From DASQFQ01 sp963802905 (GTDB lineage Bacteria > Actinomycetota > Thermoleophilia > Solirubrobacterales > Solirubrobacteraceae): a stretch of 64,000 bases of DNA. The DNA lies in contig CAWDKH010000011.1 in assembly GCA_963802905.1 (NCBI GenBank), positions 248,001 to 312,000 of the forward strand. The letters are read 5' to 3'. Each line of letters begins with the position of its first letter. Positions within the stretch are counted from its first letter, which is position 1. The notes under the pieces are model-generated. The model ran no database searches and was not told the origin of the DNA. It saw only the letters and a list, made by a program, of their open reading frames with translations. A program made the translations under genes and the position numbers. This document shows positions 31,177 to 38,863 of this stretch, in pieces.

Positions 31177-31773
31177 GTGCATGCGGTCGCCGAGGTCCGG
31201 AAAGTGCACATCGCGGATTCGCTTGTCGGCCTGGAACTTGAGGCGGTGCGCGAGGCGAGCCGGATCGTGGATCTCGGTTCAGGCGCCGGCCCTCCGGGGC
31301 TCGTTCTGGCGATCGCGCGGCCGGACGCGGAGGTCGTGCTCGTCGAGAGCGTCGGGAAGAAGTGCGCGTGGCTGCAGCGGACTGTCGAGGAACTGGGCGT
31401 GGAGAACGTCCGCGTCGCGTGCGCGCGGGCGGAGGAACTGGACGAAGCGCCGTTTGACGTGGTGACCGCGCGGGCGCTCGGCTCGCTGCCGGTGCTGTGC
31501 GAGTACGCGGCGCCGCTGCTGCGGGAGGGCGGGTCGTTGGTGGCGTGGAAGGGCGCGGTCGACGCGCAGGAGGAGGCCGACGGGCTGCATGCCGCCGAGG
31601 TGCTCGGCCTCGAGCGGGTGGAAGTTCGTGCCGTGGAGCCGTACAAGGGCTCTGAGCGGCGGACTTTGCACGTCTTTCGCAAGATCGCGCCCACGCCGGC
31701 GGGGTATCCGCGGCGGCCGGGAATGGCCGCAAAACGCCCATTGACCGCGTCCGGCATCCGCCGAGGCCGCTAA
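31177..31773 (+). CDS. rsmG: 16S rRNA (guanine-N7) methyltransferase RsmG, N-terminus unclear
   Basis: Methylates G527 of 16S rRNA. The SAM-binding motif VDLGSGAGPPGLVLAIARPDAEVVLVE is clear, followed by KKCAWLQRTVEEL, VTARALGSLPVL and the GGSLVAWKG motif. The frame starts at GTG 31177, but the family-typical leader continues upstream in the same frame (LLSALLGCI, then APTAVHAVAEV) across a TAG at 31162. The true start is therefore probably near TTG 31135, with an error or mutation at the TAG. It lies directly upstream of parA, as in many origin regions. Confidence 0.88.
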   Translation: MHAVAEVRKVHIADSLVGLELEAVREASRIVDLGSGAGPPGLVLAIARPDAEVVLVESVGKKCAWLQRTVEELGVENVRVACARAEELDEAPFDVVTARALGSLPVLCEYAAPLLREGGSLVAWKGAVDAQEEADGLHAAEVLGLERVEVRAVEPYKGSERRTLHVFRKIAPTPAGYPRRPGMAAKRPLTASGIRRGR

Positions 31774-31786
31774 TTTCGAAGGCGTC

Positions 31787-32545
31787 ATGGGCACCGTTTA
31801 CGCAATCGCGAACCAGAAGGGCGGGGTGGGCAAGACCACTACCGCCGTCAACGTGGCGGCCTGCATCGCCGAGGCCGGCTACGAGACGCTGCTCGTCGAC
31901 GCGGACCCGCAGGGCAACGCGACCACCGGGCTCGGGCTGTCGCGCGACGACGGTCCGGGGCTCTACGAGGTGCTCTCCGGCGACGTCACCGCCGCCGAGG
32001 CGGTCAAGCGCACGAACATCGACCACCTCTCGATGCTCGTGTCGACCCCCGACCTCGCCGGCGCGACGATGGAGCTGCCGCGGCTGCCCGGCTCCGAGGG
32101 CCGGATGCGCGACGCGCTGACGCAGATCCGCGGCGCCTACGCGTTCACGCTGCTCGACTGCCCGCCGTCGCTCGGGCCGCTCACCGTCAACGCGCTCGTC
32201 GCGGCCGACCGCGTGATCGTGCCGGTGCAGACGGAGTACTTCGCGCTCGAGGGGCTCGCCGGCCTGCTCGACACGCTCGGGCTGATCCAGCGCGAGCTCA
32301 ACCCGCGGCTGACCATCGCCGGGATGCTGCTGACCATGCACGACGGGCGCACGAAGCTGGCGCAGGACGTCGAGGCCGAGGTCCGCAAGCACTTCCCGCA
32401 GCTCGTCTTCGACACGGTGATCCCCCGGAACGTCCGGCTCGGCGAGGCGCCGAGCTACGGCCGCCCTGTCATTCATCACGATCCGCACTGCGCCGGTGCG
32501 GACGCGTATTTCTCGCTGGCCAAGGAGGTTGCACAGCGTGGCTGA
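31787..32545 (+). CDS. parA: Chromosome-partitioning ATPase ParA (Soj)
   Basis: 252 residues. The deviant Walker A KGGVGKTTTAVN carries the signature Lys; AFTLLDCPPSLG is the Walker B region, and the DADPQGNATTG motif is present. ParA forms ATP-dependent dimers on DNA that move ParB-parS complexes. The stop lies inside the parB start region (8-base overlap). Confidence 0.96.
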   Translation: MGTVYAIANQKGGVGKTTTAVNVAACIAEAGYETLLVDADPQGNATTGLGLSRDDGPGLYEVLSGDVTAAEAVKRTNIDHLSMLVSTPDLAGATMELPRLPGSEGRMRDALTQIRGAYAFTLLDCPPSLGPLTVNALVAADRVIVPVQTEYFALEGLAGLLDTLGLIQRELNPRLTIAGMLLTMHDGRTKLAQDVEAEVRKHFPQLVFDTVIPRNVRLGEAPSYGRPVIHHDPHCAGADAYFSLAKEVAQRG

Positions 32546-33431
32546 GCCCAGCCGTGGGATGGGCCGTGGACTTGCGGCCCTGTTGACGCCGAGCACGACG
32601 CAAGGAGGCGCCGGGGACCGGGATCTGCGCCAACTGCCCGTCGAGCTGATCTCGCCCAACCCGCGCCAGCCGCGCCGCGACTTCGACGAGGAGGCGCTGC
32701 TCGCGCTGGCCGGCTCGCTCGGCGACCGCGGTGTGCTCCAGCCCGTGCTCGTGCGGCCGTCGACCGGCGGGACCTACGAGCTGATCGCCGGCGAGCGGCG
32801 CTGGCGCGCCGCGAAGCTCGCCGGGCTCGACACGATTCCGGCGCTCGTCCGCATCCACGATGACGCCGACTCGCTCGAGCTCGCGCTGATCGAGAACATG
32901 GCGCGCGAGGACCTCAACCCGGTTGAGGAGGCGCGTGCGTGCGCGCTGCTCGTCGAGGAGCTCGGGCTCACGCGCGAGGAGATCGGCCGCCGCGTCGGCC
33001 GCTCGCGCGTCGCGGTGTCGAACCTCCTGCGGCTGCTCGACCTGCCGGACGAGGCGCTCGAGATGCTCGCCCACGGCGACCTCACCGAGGGCCACGGCCG
33101 CGCGATCCTGATGGCGGGCAACCACGACGACCGCCGCCGGCTCGCGCGCGCCGCGCTCGCCGAGGGCTGGAACGTCCGCCGCACCGAGGCCGAGGCGCGC
33201 GCCGCGTCCGAGGCCGCGCCGGACGACGGGCTCGTCCGCGCCCGCCGCGGCACGGTCCATCCCGACCAGGAGGCGGCCGCGTCGCGCCTGGGCGAGGCGT
33301 TCGGCCGCGCGCTCGGCGCAGACGTCAAGGTCACGCCCCGGGGCACGGGCTACAAGGTCGCGCTGACGTTCGAGTCGCTCGACGAGGCGCTCGAGCTGGC
33401 GTCGCGGATCGGGACGGCCGAGCCAGTCTAA
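32538..33431 (+). CDS. parB: Centromere-binding protein ParB (Spo0J)
   Basis: 297 residues from GTG 32538, chosen because AAGGAGG lies 9 bases upstream, within the end of parA. An N-terminal RGMGRGLAALL ParA-interacting motif is followed by the CTP-binding domain (ELIAGERRWRAAKLAGL, LALIENMAREDLNPVEEA). The helix-turn-helix is LTREEIGRRVGRSRVAVSNLLRLLDLP, and a dimerisation tail ends the protein. No perfect parS palindrome was found in the window. Confidence 0.96.
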   Translation: MAEPSRGMGRGLAALLTPSTTQGGAGDRDLRQLPVELISPNPRQPRRDFDEEALLALAGSLGDRGVLQPVLVRPSTGGTYELIAGERRWRAAKLAGLDTIPALVRIHDDADSLELALIENMAREDLNPVEEARACALLVEELGLTREEIGRRVGRSRVAVSNLLRLLDLPDEALEMLAHGDLTEGHGRAILMAGNHDDRRRLARAALAEGWNVRRTEAEARAASEAAPDDGLVRARRGTVHPDQEAAASRLGEAFGRALGADVKVTPRGTGYKVALTFESLDEALELASRIGTAEPV

Positions 33432-33477
33432 TTGACGCCGTGTCGGCAAGGAACCGGCGCTATCATCGCGCCCCCGA

Positions 33478-33551
33478 GGGCGATTAGCTCAGTCGGTTAG
33501 AGCGCCTCTCTGATAAGGAGGAGGTCCCAGGTTCGAGTCCTGGATCGCCCA
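33478..33551 (+). tRNA. tRNA-Ile (GAT)
   Basis: 74 bases fold into a standard cloverleaf: acceptor GGGCGAT with ATCGCCC, D stem GCTC/GAGC, anticodon stem CCTCT/GGAGG with loop CTGATAA giving anticodon GAT, and T stem CCAGG/CCTGG with TTCGAGT. The discriminator base is A and CCA is not encoded. Confidence 0.97.
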
Positions 33552-33559
33552 TCGCCCGC

Positions 33560-33582
33560 GAGCCCTGCCACTGGCGGGGCTC
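33560..33582 (+). terminator. Hairpin after tRNA-Ile
   Basis: A 10-bp stem with one G-U pair (33560-33569 with 33573-33582) and a 3-base loop starts 9 bases after the tRNA. It is followed by CCTCGGTT rather than a full T run. Confidence 0.5.
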
Positions 33583-33655
33583 CCTCGGTTAACGGCCCGA
33601 AGAAGCGCCCACCCCCAGGCCTATACTTGGCCGACCCGGAGCCCGAGGAGCTGTT

Positions 33656-34150
33656 TTGCAGGAGATGGTCATCTACGGCGTGAGCTTCGACATGGTCGGC
33701 AAACAGCCGATCGTGCTGCTCAAAGCCGTCGACACGAACAAGTTCCTCCCGATTTGGATCGGGCATCCCGAGGCCGCCGCGATCCTGATGAAGCTGCAGG
33801 GCGCGTCGACGCCGCGGCCGATGACGCACGACCTCCTGTTCGACATGCTCGCCGAGCTCGAGGTCGCCTGCACCCGCGTGTCGGTCACCGAGCTGCGGGA
33901 GAACACCTTCTACGCCTCGATCACGCTGTCGATCAACGGCCGCGAGGTCGAGATCGACTCGCGCCCGAGCGACGCGCTCGCGCTCGCCGTCCGCTCCGGC
34001 GCGCCGATCTTCGCCGCCGAGGACGTGATCGCCGAGTCCGCGATCGAGTTCGAGCACGAGGTCGAGGACACCGAAGAGGTCGTGGACAAGTTCAAGGAGT
34101 TCCTCGACAACGTCACTCCCGAGGACTTCCAGGCCGGCGAAGAGCAGTAG
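33656..34150 (+). CDS. Bifunctional nuclease (BFN/DUF151) family protein
   Basis: 164 residues. The BFN domain spans about 1-135: KQPIVLLKAVDTNKFLPIWIGHPEAAAI, then RPMTHDLLFDMLAELE, and SRPSDALALAVRSGAPIFAAEDVI. The acidic tail (EVEDTEEVVDKFKEFLDNV) is common in bacterial members. Related plant proteins have DNase/RNase activity; the bacterial role is uncertain. The start is TTG 33656, because AGGAG lies 5 bases upstream, whereas the ATG at 33665 has no properly spaced site. Confidence 0.9.
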   Translation: MQEMVIYGVSFDMVGKQPIVLLKAVDTNKFLPIWIGHPEAAAILMKLQGASTPRPMTHDLLFDMLAELEVACTRVSVTELRENTFYASITLSINGREVEIDSRPSDALALAVRSGAPIFAAEDVIAESAIEFEHEVEDTEEVVDKFKEFLDNVTPEDFQAGEEQ

Positions 34151-34187
34151 CTCTTTGGCTTTGGTTGGTTGATGGCGCCGCCGCCGA

Positions 34188-34407
34188 ACGTCAACGGCGG
34201 CTGGGTAGGGGTCGGGTCCAGGTTTGGAGGCGGCATTTCGTTCCTCTCGAGCGGCCTCGGTGGGTCAGGGGAACGTTAGGTGCCCTATAGCGCGCGTTTC
34301 GTTCCCCTCGAGCGCGATCCGGCGTTGAAAGGAACGAAATGCCGCCGCCGCGGCACCCCGCCGCGCGGTCGGTCCCCTCGCTTCCCTACCCAGCGCAGTT
34401 GACGTTC
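34188..34407. repeat. Nested inverted-repeat element between convergent genes
   Basis: Outer arms at about 34187-34210 and 34386-34408 (AACGTCAAC...CTGGGTAGG and its imperfect complement) enclose a perfect 16-bp inner inverted repeat (34229-34244 with 34331-34346, GGCGGCATTTCGTTCC). A third copy of the inner motif (34298-34315, TTTCGTTCCCCTCGAGCG) is direct with respect to the left arm (17 of 18 bases), so two alternative hairpins are possible. The region is otherwise non-coding. It resembles a MITE-like or dispersed intergenic repeat, or a bidirectional terminator. Confidence 0.6.
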
Positions 34408-35360
34408 TACGCCGGCGCACGCGCGAGCGCGAGGTCGAGCACCCGCTCGATCAGCGCGTCGAAGGAGATCCCCGCGGCCTCGGCGGCCTGGGGAAGCAGC
34501 GAGGTCTCGGTCAGCCCGGGGATCGCGTTGGCCTCGAGCACCGCGAGCTCGCCGGTCGACTCCTCGAGCATGAGGTCGACGCGGGCGAAGCCGTAGCACC
34601 CGAGCAGCCGGTAGACCGCGACCGCCAGCTCCTGCGCGCGCTGGGTTGCCTCGGCGCCCACCTCCGCAGGGCACCGGAAATCGGTGCGCCCAATCTGGTA
34701 GCGGGCCTCGAAGTCGTAGAAGTCGTCGTCGTGGGGGATCGCCTCGACCAGCGGGAGCGCCTCAGGACCGTCGGGGCCCTCGATCACCGACACCGCGAGG
34801 TCGCGGCCCGCGACGTGGCGCTCGAGCAGGACCTTGGTGTCGTACGAGAACGCCGCCACCAAAGCGCCCGGGACGTCGCCCGCCGACGCCGCGAACTTGA
34901 TCCCCAGCGCGGAGCCCTGGCCGGCCGGCTTGACGACGATCGGGAAGTCGAGCCGCGCCTCGATCGCCGGCAGCGCCTTCGCGGCTCCGAGGTCTCGGAA
35001 CGCGGTCTCGGAGAACGCGTAGAAGTCGGGCGTCGGGATGCCGGCGTCGCGCATCGCGTGCTTGGCGATCACCTTGTCCATGCAGCGGATGCACGCCGCG
35101 GGCCCGCTCCCCGTGTAGGGCAGCCCGACGAGCTCGAGCAGCTCCTGCACCGTCCCGTCCTCGCCGCCGCGCCCGTGCAGCGCGACGAAGGCGACGTCCG
35201 CGTTCGCCTCCTCCAGCCGCTCGACGAGGTCCGGGCCGACGTCGATCTCGGCGACGTCGTGGCCGAGGCGCTCCAACGCGTCCTGCACCTGGGCTGCGGA
35301 GCGGAGCGAGACCTGGCGCTCGAGCGAGCGGCCGCCCTTGAGGAGGGCGACCCGGCTCAT
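34407..35360 (-). CDS. ddlA: D-alanine--D-alanine ligase (second copy)
   Basis: 317 residues, ATP-grasp fold, clearly diverged from the copy at 2.2-3.2 kb. Motifs: VALLKGGRSLERQVSLRS, LHGRGGEDGTVQELLEL, CIRCMDKVIAK, VVKPAGQGSALGIKF and VLEANAIPGLTETSLLPQAA. The Ser in ERQVSLRS and the active-site loop suggest an active ligase. D-Ala-D-Ala versus D-Ala-D-X specificity cannot be read by eye. The ATG overlaps the aminotransferase stop (ATGA), so the two are translationally coupled. Confidence 0.9.
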   Translation of the reverse strand: MSRVALLKGGRSLERQVSLRSAAQVQDALERLGHDVAEIDVGPDLVERLEEANADVAFVALHGRGGEDGTVQELLELVGLPYTGSGPAACIRCMDKVIAKHAMRDAGIPTPDFYAFSETAFRDLGAAKALPAIEARLDFPIVVKPAGQGSALGIKFAASAGDVPGALVAAFSYDTKVLLERHVAGRDLAVSVIEGPDGPEALPLVEAIPHDDDFYDFEARYQIGRTDFRCPAEVGAEATQRAQELAVAVYRLLGCYGFARVDLMLEESTGELAVLEANAIPGLTETSLLPQAAEAAGISFDALIERVLDLALARAPA

Positions 35361-36760
35361 TGCGCCCGCCGCCGCAGCGGAAGCACGTTCGGACCAGGCT
35401 CCTCGGAGGGCTCGGCGGCCGGCCGGGCGCGGGGCTTCGCCGGCTCCGCGCCGGTCAGCGTCCCGTACAGCGCGACCTGCTCGGCGATGACCTTGCCGAT
35501 CCGCCGCACGCCCTCGCGGATGTCGTCCTCGCCGACGCCGGAGAAGTTCAGCCGCATCGACGAGCCGCCGCGCCCGTCGAGGTACGCGGCGCGGCCGGGC
35601 ACGAACGCGACGTTCTCCTCCCGCAGCGCGCGCGCCAGCAGGTCGGTCGTGTCGATGTAGTCGGGCAGCGTCGCCCAGATGAACAGCCCGCCCTCCGGGC
35701 GCGTCCACGTCGCCTCGCGCGGGAAGTACTCGGCGAGCGCGGCGAGCATCGTGTCGCGCCGCCCCCGGTAGAGCTCGGTCAGCGTGCCGAGGTAGCGGCG
35801 CCAGTCGCGGTCGGCGAAATAGGCGAGCACGAAATGCTGCGACAGCGACGACGGGCACAGGTCGACGCTGCCCTTGCCGAGGTTCATCTTCTCCAGCACG
35901 GGCCGCGGCGCGGCGCTCCAGCCGAGCCGCAGCCCGGGCGAGAGGATCTTCGAGAACGTCCCCAGGTAGATGACGTACTCGCCGCCGTCGAGCGAGTACA
36001 GCGTCGGCTGCGGCTCGCCCTCGTAGCGCAGCAGCCCGTACGGGTTGTCCTCGAGCACGAGCAGCTCGCGGCGCTTGGCGACGTCGACCAGCCGCCGCCG
36101 GCGCTCCAGCGAGAGCGTGACGCCGCCGGGGTTCTGGAACGAGGGGACGGTGTAGATGAACTTCGGCACGCGTCCCTCGGCGTCGAGGCGGTCGAGCGCC
36201 TCCTCCATCAGGTCGACGCGCATGCCCTGGTCGTCGAGCTCGATCTGCACGACGTCCGCCTCGTAGGAGCCGAACACCGGCACCGCTCCCGGGTAGGTCG
36301 GCGCCTCGGCGATCACGACGTCGCCGGGGTCGAGCAGCGTCTTGCAGACGAGGTCGATCACCTGCTGGCCGCCGGTGGTGACGAGGATGTCGGCCGGCTC
36401 GAGCTCCATGCCCTCGGCCTCCATCACCTGCACGATGCACTCCTTCAGGGCGTCGAGCCCCTCGGTCGGCCCGTACTGCAGCGCGGCGGCGCTCGAGTCG
36501 ACGGCGACCCGTGCCATCAGCGCCGCGAAGTCCTCGGCCGGGAACGTGCTCGTGTCCGGCAGGCCGCCGGCCAGCGAGATGACCTCGGGCCGCGCGGTCA
36601 CCGCCATCAGGTCGCGCATCGCCGATGAGGTCATCGACTGCGTGCGCTTGGCGAAGAGTCCGGCGTAGCGCTCGAGGTCGCGGGTCGTGGAGCGGGGGGC
36701 GCCCACCCTGCGTGGTTCGCCGCCGCCGCCCGAGCCCCTTGGCGTCTCGTCTAAGGTCAC
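35357..36760 (-). CDS. PLP-dependent class I aminotransferase (LysN/2-aminoadipate type)
   Basis: Fold-type I aminotransferase of up to 467 residues. The core begins ERYAGLFAKRTQSMTSSAMRDL, typical of the LysN/AruH-like group. The cofactor Lys is in GTFSKILSPGLRLGW, and EDNPYGLLRYEG, QNPGG and the C-terminal MRLNFSG (substrate carboxylate Arg) are present. GTG 36760 leaves only 19 bases to the divergent gene, so GTG 36706 is a more likely start. A Pro-rich tail follows the enzyme domain. Coupling to ddl suggests a role in amino-acid supply for the wall, which is inference. Confidence 0.88.
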   Translation of the reverse strand: MTLDETPRGSGGGGEPRRVGAPRSTTRDLERYAGLFAKRTQSMTSSAMRDLMAVTARPEVISLAGGLPDTSTFPAEDFAALMARVAVDSSAAALQYGPTEGLDALKECIVQVMEAEGMELEPADILVTTGGQQVIDLVCKTLLDPGDVVIAEAPTYPGAVPVFGSYEADVVQIELDDQGMRVDLMEEALDRLDAEGRVPKFIYTVPSFQNPGGVTLSLERRRRLVDVAKRRELLVLEDNPYGLLRYEGEPQPTLYSLDGGEYVIYLGTFSKILSPGLRLGWSAAPRPVLEKMNLGKGSVDLCPSSLSQHFVLAYFADRDWRRYLGTLTELYRGRRDTMLAALAEYFPREATWTRPEGGLFIWATLPDYIDTTDLLARALREENVAFVPGRAAYLDGRGGSSMRLNFSGVGEDDIREGVRRIGKVIAEQVALYGTLTGAEPAKPRARPAAEPSEEPGPNVLPLRRRAQ

Positions 36761-36779
36761 CCGCCGGGAACGCTAGAGC

Positions 36780-37370
36780 ATGGACTTGGCCTTCGATCTC
36801 CTTATGGCTGCGGGCATCGCCGCCGGCATCGGCATCCGGCCCTTCCTGCCGGTGCTGCTCGTCGGCGCGCTCGCCGCCGGCGACATCGGCGTCGATTTCG
36901 ACGGCACCGACTTCGCCTTCCTCGAGCAGGCGGCGCTGCTGGCGGTCGTGGTCGTGCTGCTCGCACTCTCGATCTACCTGGTCCGCCGCGCCGGGCCCGG
37001 CGCTCTCGAGGTTCAGCCGTGGGCCTACCTGTTCGGCACCTTCGCCGTCGTGATGGGGATCCTCTACGCGGCCGGCGTGATGGCTGAGGACGACGAGAAC
37101 ATCGTCCCCGGGATCATCGTGGGCACGTTGTGCGCCGGCCTCGGCCTCGTCGTCGCGCGCGACCTGCTGTCGCGAACCCGCAAGCGCCTCGACGCCGACG
37201 CCGCCAACGCGCTGCCGCTCTACGCCGAGGGCGCGGGGATGCTTGCCGCCGGCGTCTCGGTGCTGTTCCCGCCGCTCGCGATCCTCGTGATCGGCGGGCT
37301 GCTCGCGCTCCTGCTGGGCGGCCGCCGCCGTGCCGGCGAGAAGTACGCCGGCCTGCGCATCCTGCGATGA
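36780..37370 (+). CDS. DUF4126-like membrane protein
   Basis: 196 residues with about five hydrophobic helices. The start (AAGIAAGIGIRPFLPVLLVGALAAGD) carries the Arg-Pro-Phe pattern of DUF4126, and the end has a Gly/Arg-rich GRRRAGEKYAGLRILR tail. Function unknown. Divergent from the aminotransferase and coupled by ATGA to the downstream phosphodiesterase-like gene. Confidence 0.75.
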   Translation: MDLAFDLLMAAGIAAGIGIRPFLPVLLVGALAAGDIGVDFDGTDFAFLEQAALLAVVVVLLALSIYLVRRAGPGALEVQPWAYLFGTFAVVMGILYAAGVMAEDDENIVPGIIVGTLCAGLGLVVARDLLSRTRKRLDADAANALPLYAEGAGMLAAGVSVLFPPLAILVIGGLLALLLGGRRRAGEKYAGLRILR

Positions 37371-38863
37371 GCGCAGGCGGGGCGCAGCCGAAGAAGCTCG
37401 TCCTCACCGTCATCGACGCCATGAAGCCCGCGATGCTCGAGCGGGCAGTCAACACCGGGCGTGCGCCGGCGCTCAAGCTGCTGATCGAGCACGGCGCGAT
37501 GGTCGACGACTGCGTCGCGGCGTTCCCCTCGGTGACGCCCGTGTGCGCCGCGAGCATCGCCACCGGGGTCGGCCCCGACCAGCACGACATCCCGTCGATG
37601 AACTGGTACCACCGCGGCGAGGGGCGCTACGTCGAGTACGGCACGAGCTTCAAGGCCTCGCAGACCTTCGGCTTCAAGCGCTCGCTCACCGACACGATCT
37701 ACAACATGAACCTCGAGCACCTGTCGAAGGACGTCAAGACGGTGTTCGAGTCGCTCGACGACGAGGACATCCGCACCGCCGGCACGACGTACCTGATGTA
37801 CCGCGGGCGCCACCGCCACGAGGTGACGAGCGACACCGCACTGACCCGCCTCGCCTCGACGGTCTTCCGCCACGCCGTCTACGGGCCGCGGGAGTTCTTC
37901 TACGCGGACATCTTCGCCTCGCGCAAGACGGGCTGCCGCGCCCAGCTCGGCCTGCCGGGACAGCGCGACCAGCACGCCGGCTGCGTCGGCGCGCAGCTGG
38001 TCGAGGAGGACCTGTTCGACTTCCTCCTGCTGTCGCTGCCTGACAACGACACGCACTCGCACAAGAACGGGCCGTTCGCCCAGGTGTCCTCGATCGCCGC
38101 GGCCGACAAGCAGATCGAGCGCCTGATGCACGCCGCGGGCGGCCCGGAGGCGTTCCTCGAGGACTACGCGATGATCGTCTGCTCCGACCACTCGCAATCG
38201 CAGGTCGAGCGCGAGATCGACGTGTTCAAGGCGTTCGACGGATTCGGCCTCGAGCCGCCGATGCCCACGCGCGTGCGCCGCGACGGCGAGCCGCCGGAGA
38301 TCGCGGTCTGCCCGTCCTCGCGCTCCGCGCAGGTCTACGTGCTCGACCGCGAGCGCCGCGCCGAGCTGATCCCGCGCATCGAGCGCACGGCACTGGCGCT
38401 CGAGGGCGTCGACCTCGTCATGCATCTCACCGACCACCCGGACGGCGAGGCGGCGATCCGCGGCGAGCGCGGCGAGCTGCGCTTCATGCACGGCGGCGAG
38501 CTGAGCGACCGCCGCGGCGAGCGCTGGAGCGTCGACGGCGACCTCTCGCTGCTCGGGCTCTCGGTCAAGGACGGCGTGCTGTTCTCCGCCACCTACCCCG
38601 ACGCGCTCGGGCGCGTGTGGTCGGCGCTGCGCTGCCGGACGGCGGCGGAGGTGCTGCTGTCGGCCAAGCCCGGCTACGAGTTCGTCGACTGGGGCGGCGA
38701 CCACCACGTCGGCGGCGGCTCCCACGGCTCCTTGCACGCCAACGACTCGCTGGGCACGCTGCTGTGGTGCGGCACGGGGCCGGACAGCGCGGACGCGAAG
38801 CCGCAGTGGTCGCTGCGCGACATCGTGCCGATGGTGCGCGAGCACTTCGGCGTCGCGGCGTGA
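37367..38863 (+). CDS. Alkaline phosphatase-superfamily phosphodiesterase/nucleotide pyrophosphatase
   Basis: 498 residues. The start KKLVLTVIDAMKPAMLERAV, the nucleophile region AAFPSVTPVCAASIATGVGPDQHDIP (Thr in PSVTP), LLLSLPDNDTHSHKNGP, IVCSDHSQS and GSHGSLHANDS carry the metal-binding Asp/His set of the type I phosphodiesterase family. No signal peptide is visible, so it is probably cytoplasmic or membrane-associated. The substrate is unknown. The downstream glycosyltransferase overlaps by GTGA. Confidence 0.88.
   Translation: MSAGGAQPKKLVLTVIDAMKPAMLERAVNTGRAPALKLLIEHGAMVDDCVAAFPSVTPVCAASIATGVGPDQHDIPSMNWYHRGEGRYVEYGTSFKASQTFGFKRSLTDTIYNMNLEHLSKDVKTVFESLDDEDIRTAGTTYLMYRGRHRHEVTSDTALTRLASTVFRHAVYGPREFFYADIFASRKTGCRAQLGLPGQRDQHAGCVGAQLVEEDLFDFLLLSLPDNDTHSHKNGPFAQVSSIAAADKQIERLMHAAGGPEAFLEDYAMIVCSDHSQSQVEREIDVFKAFDGFGLEPPMPTRVRRDGEPPEIAVCPSSRSAQVYVLDRERRAELIPRIERTALALEGVDLVMHLTDHPDGEAAIRGERGELRFMHGGELSDRRGERWSVDGDLSLLGLSVKDGVLFSATYPDALGRVWSALRCRTAAEVLLSAKPGYEFVDWGGDHHVGGGSHGSLHANDSLGTLLWCGTGPDSADAKPQWSLRDIVPMVREHFGVAA

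Noticed and set aside
31135..33431. Amber (TAG) recoding, suggested by in-frame TAGs in rsmG and the small ORF near 16.45 kb
   Set aside because: TAG is the regular stop of many genes here, including three shared CTAG junctions, and no suppressor machinery is visible; base errors explain the cases.
34285..34674. Short frames ending in RRHFVPF..RGTKRAL-like peptides on both sides of the inverted repeat
   Set aside because: They run through the inverted-repeat element from opposite strands; the similarity of the peptides is caused by the repeat, not by protein homology.
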